Source of the DNA: Micrococcus lacusdianchii
GTDB taxonomy: Bacteria > Actinomycetota > Actinomycetes > Actinomycetales > Micrococcaceae
Assembly: GCF_023155805.1 (NCBI RefSeq)
Contig: NZ_JAKNUW010000012.1
Coordinates: 42,338 to 106,337 of the forward strand
DNA: 64,000 nt
Reading direction: 5' to 3'
In this document: positions 60,752-64,000 of the stretch, piece after piece
How positions within the stretch are numbered: the stretch's first letter is position 1
How the letters are laid out: each line of letters begins with the position of its first letter
Program-made: the position numbers and the translations under genes
The notes under the pieces: generated by a model
Told to the model about the DNA's origin: nothing
Seen by the model: only the letters and a program-made list of their open reading frames with translations
Databases searched by the model: none

Positions 60752-62266
60752 ATGCCGCATCACGCCCTCGCGGTGCACGGTGAGGAGGACGCCGCCCTCG
60801 GCGCCCGGCTCGCCGCCCTGCGCGCCGAGCTCGAACTGCCCGCGGAGTTCCCTGCGGCCGTGCTCGCGGAGGCCGAGGCCGCCGCGGCGTCCGTCCTCGC
60901 GCAGGCCGCCGCGGACCCGGGGCGCGAGGACCTGACGGCCGTGCCGTTCGTGACCGTGGACCCGGCCGGGTCCACGGACCTCGACCAGGCCCTGCACCTC
61001 GCGGACGCCGGAGACGGCGCGCTCACCGTGCGGTACGCGATCGCGGACGTCCCTGCGTTCGTGACCCCCGAGGGCGCGGTGGACGCCGAGGCCCGGCGCC
61101 GCAGCCAGACCGTGTACCTGCCGGACGGCCGCGTCCCCCTGCACCCGGCCGTGCTCAGCGAGGACGCCGCCTCCCTCCTCCCGGAGCAGGACCGGCCCGC
61201 GTTCGTCTGGACGTTCACGCTCGCGGAGGACGGCACGGTCACGGACACCGCACTGAGCCGGGCGCGGGTCCGCTCGCGTCTCCAGCTGGCCTACCCCGAG
61301 GTCCAGGCGTTCCTGGACGACGCCGCGGCCCCCGTCGCGGCCTTGTGGCCCGCGGAGGTGCGCGCGTCGCTGGCCCTGCTCCCCGAGGTCGGGGCACGGC
61401 GCACCGCGCAGGAGGCCGCGCGCGGCGGCGCCTCCCTGAGCATGCCGGACCAGGAGATCGCGGTGGTGGACGGGCGCTACCGGATCACCCGCCGCGTCCC
61501 CCTGCCCGCGGAGGACCACAACGCCCAGCTGTCCCTGATGACCGGTATGGCCGCCGCGGAGATCATGCTCCAGGCTGGCGTCGGGATCCTGCGCACCATG
61601 CCCGCCGCGGACGAGGAGGCGGTGGACGCCTTCCGCGCCCGCACGCGCGCCCTGGGACTGCCGTGGGAGCCCGGCACCGACTACGGGACGTATCTGCGCT
61701 CGGTGGACCCGGCCGACCCCCGGGGCCTGGCCGTGATGCACGCCGCCACCTCCCTCTTCCGGGGCGCCGGGTACACCGCGTTCGACGCGCGGGCGGAGGA
61801 CCCGGCGCTGCGCACGCCGCCGGAGGACCCCGGGCAGGCGGCCCTGGCTGCGCCGTACGCCCACGCCACCGCACCCCTGCGCCGGCTCGTGGACCGGTTC
61901 GTGCTGGTTCTGTGCCACGCCCACGTCACGGGCGCTGAGCCCCCCGCGTGGGCCCGGGCCGCCCTGCCGGAGCTGCCCGCGCTGATGGCTGAATCGGGTC
62001 GGCGTGCGTCCGCGGCCGACCGCGCCGCCGGGGAGCTCGTGGAGGCCGCCGTGCTGGCGGAGCACGTCGGCGCGGTCCTGACCGGGTCCGCGGTCCGCTC
62101 CACCGAGCGCGGCACGGACGTCCAGGTCACCGAGCCGCCCGTGGCGCTGCGCGTGCCCGGGCGGGCCGAGCCCGGCACGGACGTGTCCGTCCGGATCGAC
62201 GCCGTGGACGTGGCCACGGGGACGGTCACCGCCTCGGGGGTAGACTGGCCGGACAGCACACGCTGA
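60752..62266 (+). CDS. RNB-domain ribonuclease
   Basis: 504 residues. The RNase II-type active site is VDPAGSTDLDQALHL (Asp70, Asp76, Asp78), with Gln79 in place of the fourth Asp, a form I believe common in actinobacterial RNB proteins. SMPDQEIAVVDGRYRI, NAQLSLMTGMAAAEIM and AHATAPLRRLVDRF are further RNB landmarks. The cold-shock and S1 domains flanking the RNB core in RNase R are absent apart from a short C-terminal beta region. It degrades single-stranded RNA 3'-5'. The start ATG 60752 has no strong ribosome binding site and is 13 bases after the DUF3107 stop. Confidence 0.88.
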   Translation: MPHHALAVHGEEDAALGARLAALRAELELPAEFPAAVLAEAEAAAASVLAQAAADPGREDLTAVPFVTVDPAGSTDLDQALHLADAGDGALTVRYAIADVPAFVTPEGAVDAEARRRSQTVYLPDGRVPLHPAVLSEDAASLLPEQDRPAFVWTFTLAEDGTVTDTALSRARVRSRLQLAYPEVQAFLDDAAAPVAALWPAEVRASLALLPEVGARRTAQEAARGGASLSMPDQEIAVVDGRYRITRRVPLPAEDHNAQLSLMTGMAAAEIMLQAGVGILRTMPAADEEAVDAFRARTRALGLPWEPGTDYGTYLRSVDPADPRGLAVMHAATSLFRGAGYTAFDARAEDPALRTPPEDPGQAALAAPYAHATAPLRRLVDRFVLVLCHAHVTGAEPPAWARAALPELPALMAESGRRASAADRAAGELVEAAVLAEHVGAVLTGSAVRSTERGTDVQVTEPPVALRVPGRAEPGTDVSVRIDAVDVATGTVTASGVDWPDSTR

Positions 62267-62503
62267 CCCGGGATGACCGGTCGCATCTGATCACCCCGCC
62301 TCGCCGTCCGCCGACTCCGGCCGACGGTGCACGACCTGCCGGATCCGGCACGGGCCCGCGTTCGCACCGCGGCCCAGACCGGTTCCACGGGGCCCGACCC
62401 GGCCCCGCCCGTGTTCCCCGCGATCGGCTCTCCACCACCGCGCCCGGCACGCCCGAGGACGGCCTCGATGAGGCCGCGGCGCATGAGACGAACTGCGAGA
62501 CCC
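62238..62503 (+). other. Long 5' leader of the DEAD-box helicase gene
   Basis: A TAGACT hexamer at about 62231-62236 inside the end of the RNB gene could start a transcript with about 250 untranslated bases before the helicase. The region contains short hairpins (for example GGCCTC/GAGGCC near 62461-62475) and in-frame ATGs at 62468 and 62483. No protein-coding frame with homology is present. It may be an autoregulatory leader. Confidence 0.35.
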
Positions 62504-64000
62504 ATGACCGAGAACACCCCCGCACCCGAGACCGAGCCGGACGTCGCCGACGTCGCCGCGGACACCGTCACCCCCGAGACGGCCCCCGCCGAGCCCGATC
62601 AGACCTTCGCCGACTTCGGCGTCGAGGAGCCCATCGTCCGCGCCCTGGCGGAGAAGGGCATCGAGCACCCCTTCCCCATCCAGGCGATGACCCTGCCCGT
62701 GGCCCTCGGCGGCCACGACATCATCGGCCAGGCCAAGACCGGCACCGGCAAGACCCTGGGCTTCGGCATCCCCGCGCTGCAGCGCGCCGTGGGCCCGGGC
62801 GAGGACGGCTGGGCCGAGCGCGAGGCCGACGGCCGCGCCGGCGCCCCCCAGGCCCTGATCGTCGCCCCCACCCGCGAGCTGGCCGTCCAGGTCGCCGGCG
62901 ACCTCGTGGCCGCCGCCAAGCACCGCCCGCTGCGCATCGCCACCATCTACGGCGGCCGCGCCTACGAGCCCCAGATCGAGGAGCTGCAGCGCGGCGTCGA
63001 GATCGTCGTCGGCACCCCCGGGCGCCTGATCGACCTCATGCGGCAGAAGCACCTGCGCCTGGACCACGTGGCCACCGTGGTCCTGGACGAGGCGGACGAG
63101 ATGCTGGACCTCGGCTTCCTCCCGGATGTCGAGACGCTGCTGTCCGCCGTGCCCGCCGCCCGTCAGACGATGCTGTTCTCCGCCACCATGCCCGGCCCCG
63201 TCGTCGCGATGGCCCGCCGGTACATGACCCGGCCCACGCACATCCGCGCGCACGACCCCGAGGACGAGGGCATGACGAAGAAGGACATCCGTCAGCTCGT
63301 CTACCGCGCCCACCACATGGACAAGGACGAGCTCGTGGCGCGGGCCCTGCAGGCGGAGGGCCGTGGCCGGACCATCGTGTTCACCCGCACCAAGCGCACC
63401 GCCGCGCGCGTGGCGGACGAGCTCACCCAGCGCGGCTTCGCGGCGGGCCCGCTGCACGGCGACCTCGGCCAGGGCGCGCGTGAGCAGGCCCTGCGCGCGT
63501 TCCGCAGCGGCAAGGTGGACATCCTGGTGGCCACCGACGTCGCCGCCCGCGGCATCGACGTCGACGACGTCACGCACGTGGTCAACTTCCAGGCACCGGA
63601 GGACGAGAAGACCTACGTGCACCGTGTGGGCCGCACCGGCCGTGCCGGCCACAAGGGCACCGCCGTGACCCTCGTGGACTGGGAGGACATGCCGCGCTGG
63701 TCCCTGATCGACAAGGCCCTGGGCCTCGGCCAGCCGGAGCCGCGGGAGACCTACTCGTCCTCGCCGCACCTGTTCGAGGACCTCGGCATCCCGAAGGGCA
63801 CCAAGGGGCGCCTGCCGAAGGAGAAGCGCACCCTCGAGGGTCTCGGGGCCGAACGCCTCGAGGACCTCGGCGGCCCCGAGTCGAAGGAGCGCGACCGCGG
63901 CGGCCGCGGGGGCCGGTCCCGCGACGGCGGGCGTGGCGGGCGCGGCGGCCGGCGTGGGAGCGAGCGCGGCGGGGAGCGCCGCGAGCAGATCGGAAGAGCG
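62504..64000 (+). CDS. rhlE: DEAD-box ATP-dependent RNA helicase, 3' end at window edge
   Basis: 499 codons visible. Q motif [21 protein letters not shown] (about 34-60), Walker [31 protein letters not shown] in [46 protein letters not shown] and [13 protein letters not shown] are all present. The C terminus is Arg/Gly-rich (from about 464). RhlE-type helicases take part in RNA turnover and ribosome assembly. ATG 62504 has only a weak ribosome binding site; ATG 62468 has AGGA 8 bases upstream and would add 12 residues. The last 14 bases match sequencing adapter, so the true coding sequence is reliable only to about 63986. Confidence 0.93.
   Translation, partial: MTENTPAPETEPDVADVAADTVTPETAPAEPDQTFADFGVEEPIVRALAEKGIEHPFPIQAMTLPVALGGHDIIGQAKTGTGKTLGFGIPALQRAVGPGEDGWAEREADGRAGAPQALIVAPTRELAVQVAGDLVAAAKHRPLRIATIYGGRAYEPQIEELQRGVEIVVGTPGRLIDLMRQKHLRLDHVATVVLDEADEMLDLGFLPDVETLLSAVPAARQTMLFSATMPGPVVAMARRYMTRPTHIRAHDPEDEGMTKKDIRQLVYRAHHMDKDELVARALQAEGRGRTIVFTRTKRTAARVADELTQRGFAAGPLHGDLGQGAREQALRAFRSGKVDILVATDVAARGIDVDDVTHVVNFQAPEDEKTYVHRVGRTGRAGHKGTAVTLVDWEDMPRWSLIDKALGLGQPEPRETYSSSPHLFEDLGIPKGTKGRLPKEKRTLEGLGAERLEDLGGPESKERDRGGRGGRSRDGGRGGRGGRRGSERGGERREQIGRA
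63987..64000. other. Illumina adapter sequence at the right edge
   Basis: AGATCGGAAGAGCG, the first 14 bases of the TruSeq universal adapter, ends the window exactly. It is almost certainly vector-type contamination at a contig end rather than genomic sequence. Confidence 0.85.

Overview
The window is chromosomal DNA of a very GC-rich actinobacterium. Protein families and gene order point to the Micrococcaceae, closest in style to Micrococcus or Kocuria: MtrAB-LpqB signalling, AdnAB recombination, UvrD2, the coproporphyrin branch of haem synthesis (ChdC/HemQ), and several neighbourhoods that also exist in Mycobacterium. I see about 50 genes, one tRNA, no rRNA, no insertion sequence, no prophage and no CRISPR array.

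Layout. 1-9157 (minus) is the conserved block mtrA-mtrB-lpqB-comF-hpf-(YcaQ-like)-secA; secA runs off the left edge. 9370-13221 (minus) is cysteine desulfurase, mnmA, chorismate mutase and a MetE-like protein. 13254-15303 (minus) is a Ktr/Trk potassium system. 15408-18515 (plus) holds a short leader ORF, a J-domain protein, TrmL and a protein that joins an ECF-type sigma factor to an RskA-type anti-sigma factor. 18589-20651 (minus) is a PIG-L deacetylase and an HtrA lipoprotein. 20927-24044 (plus) is a TPM protein with PspA. An initiator tRNA follows at 24523-24596. 24771-44088 matches the mycobacterial Rv3193c-Rv3202c neighbourhood: UPF0182, PDZ-Lon protease, DUF2342, YgjP-like peptidase, an E1-like protein, UvrD2, NudC, a kinase-like protein, AdnB and AdnA, then an alkyltransferase-like protein. 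44168-45453 has an exonuclease and a Doc/ribbon-helix-helix toxin-antitoxin pair. 45577-59766 is the haem locus, split by a plus-strand cassette (ohr, aldehyde dehydrogenase, NYN/OST-HTH protein, small protein). 59769-64000 holds TetR, DUF3107, an RNB ribonuclease and a DEAD-box helicase.

How the genes work together. The haem genes cover glutamyl-tRNA to coproheme/haem: hemA diverges from hemE-cgoX-chdC-cpfC-hemC-hemD, and hemB-hemL lies beyond the cassette. Many start codons sit 6-7 bases after a TANNNT -10 hexamer without a ribosome binding site, so leaderless mRNAs look common.

The most unusual items are the sigma/anti-sigma fusion, a leaderless 22-codon leader ORF coupled to the J-domain gene, an AdnA with arginine in place of the Walker A lysine, a Doc toxin with a changed Fic loop whose antitoxin promoter is overlaid by a direct repeat, and a bacterial NYN/OST-HTH protein. 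The last 14 bases equal the start of the Illumina TruSeq adapter, so the right end is probably a contig end with residual adapter and the helicase there should be read as truncated.
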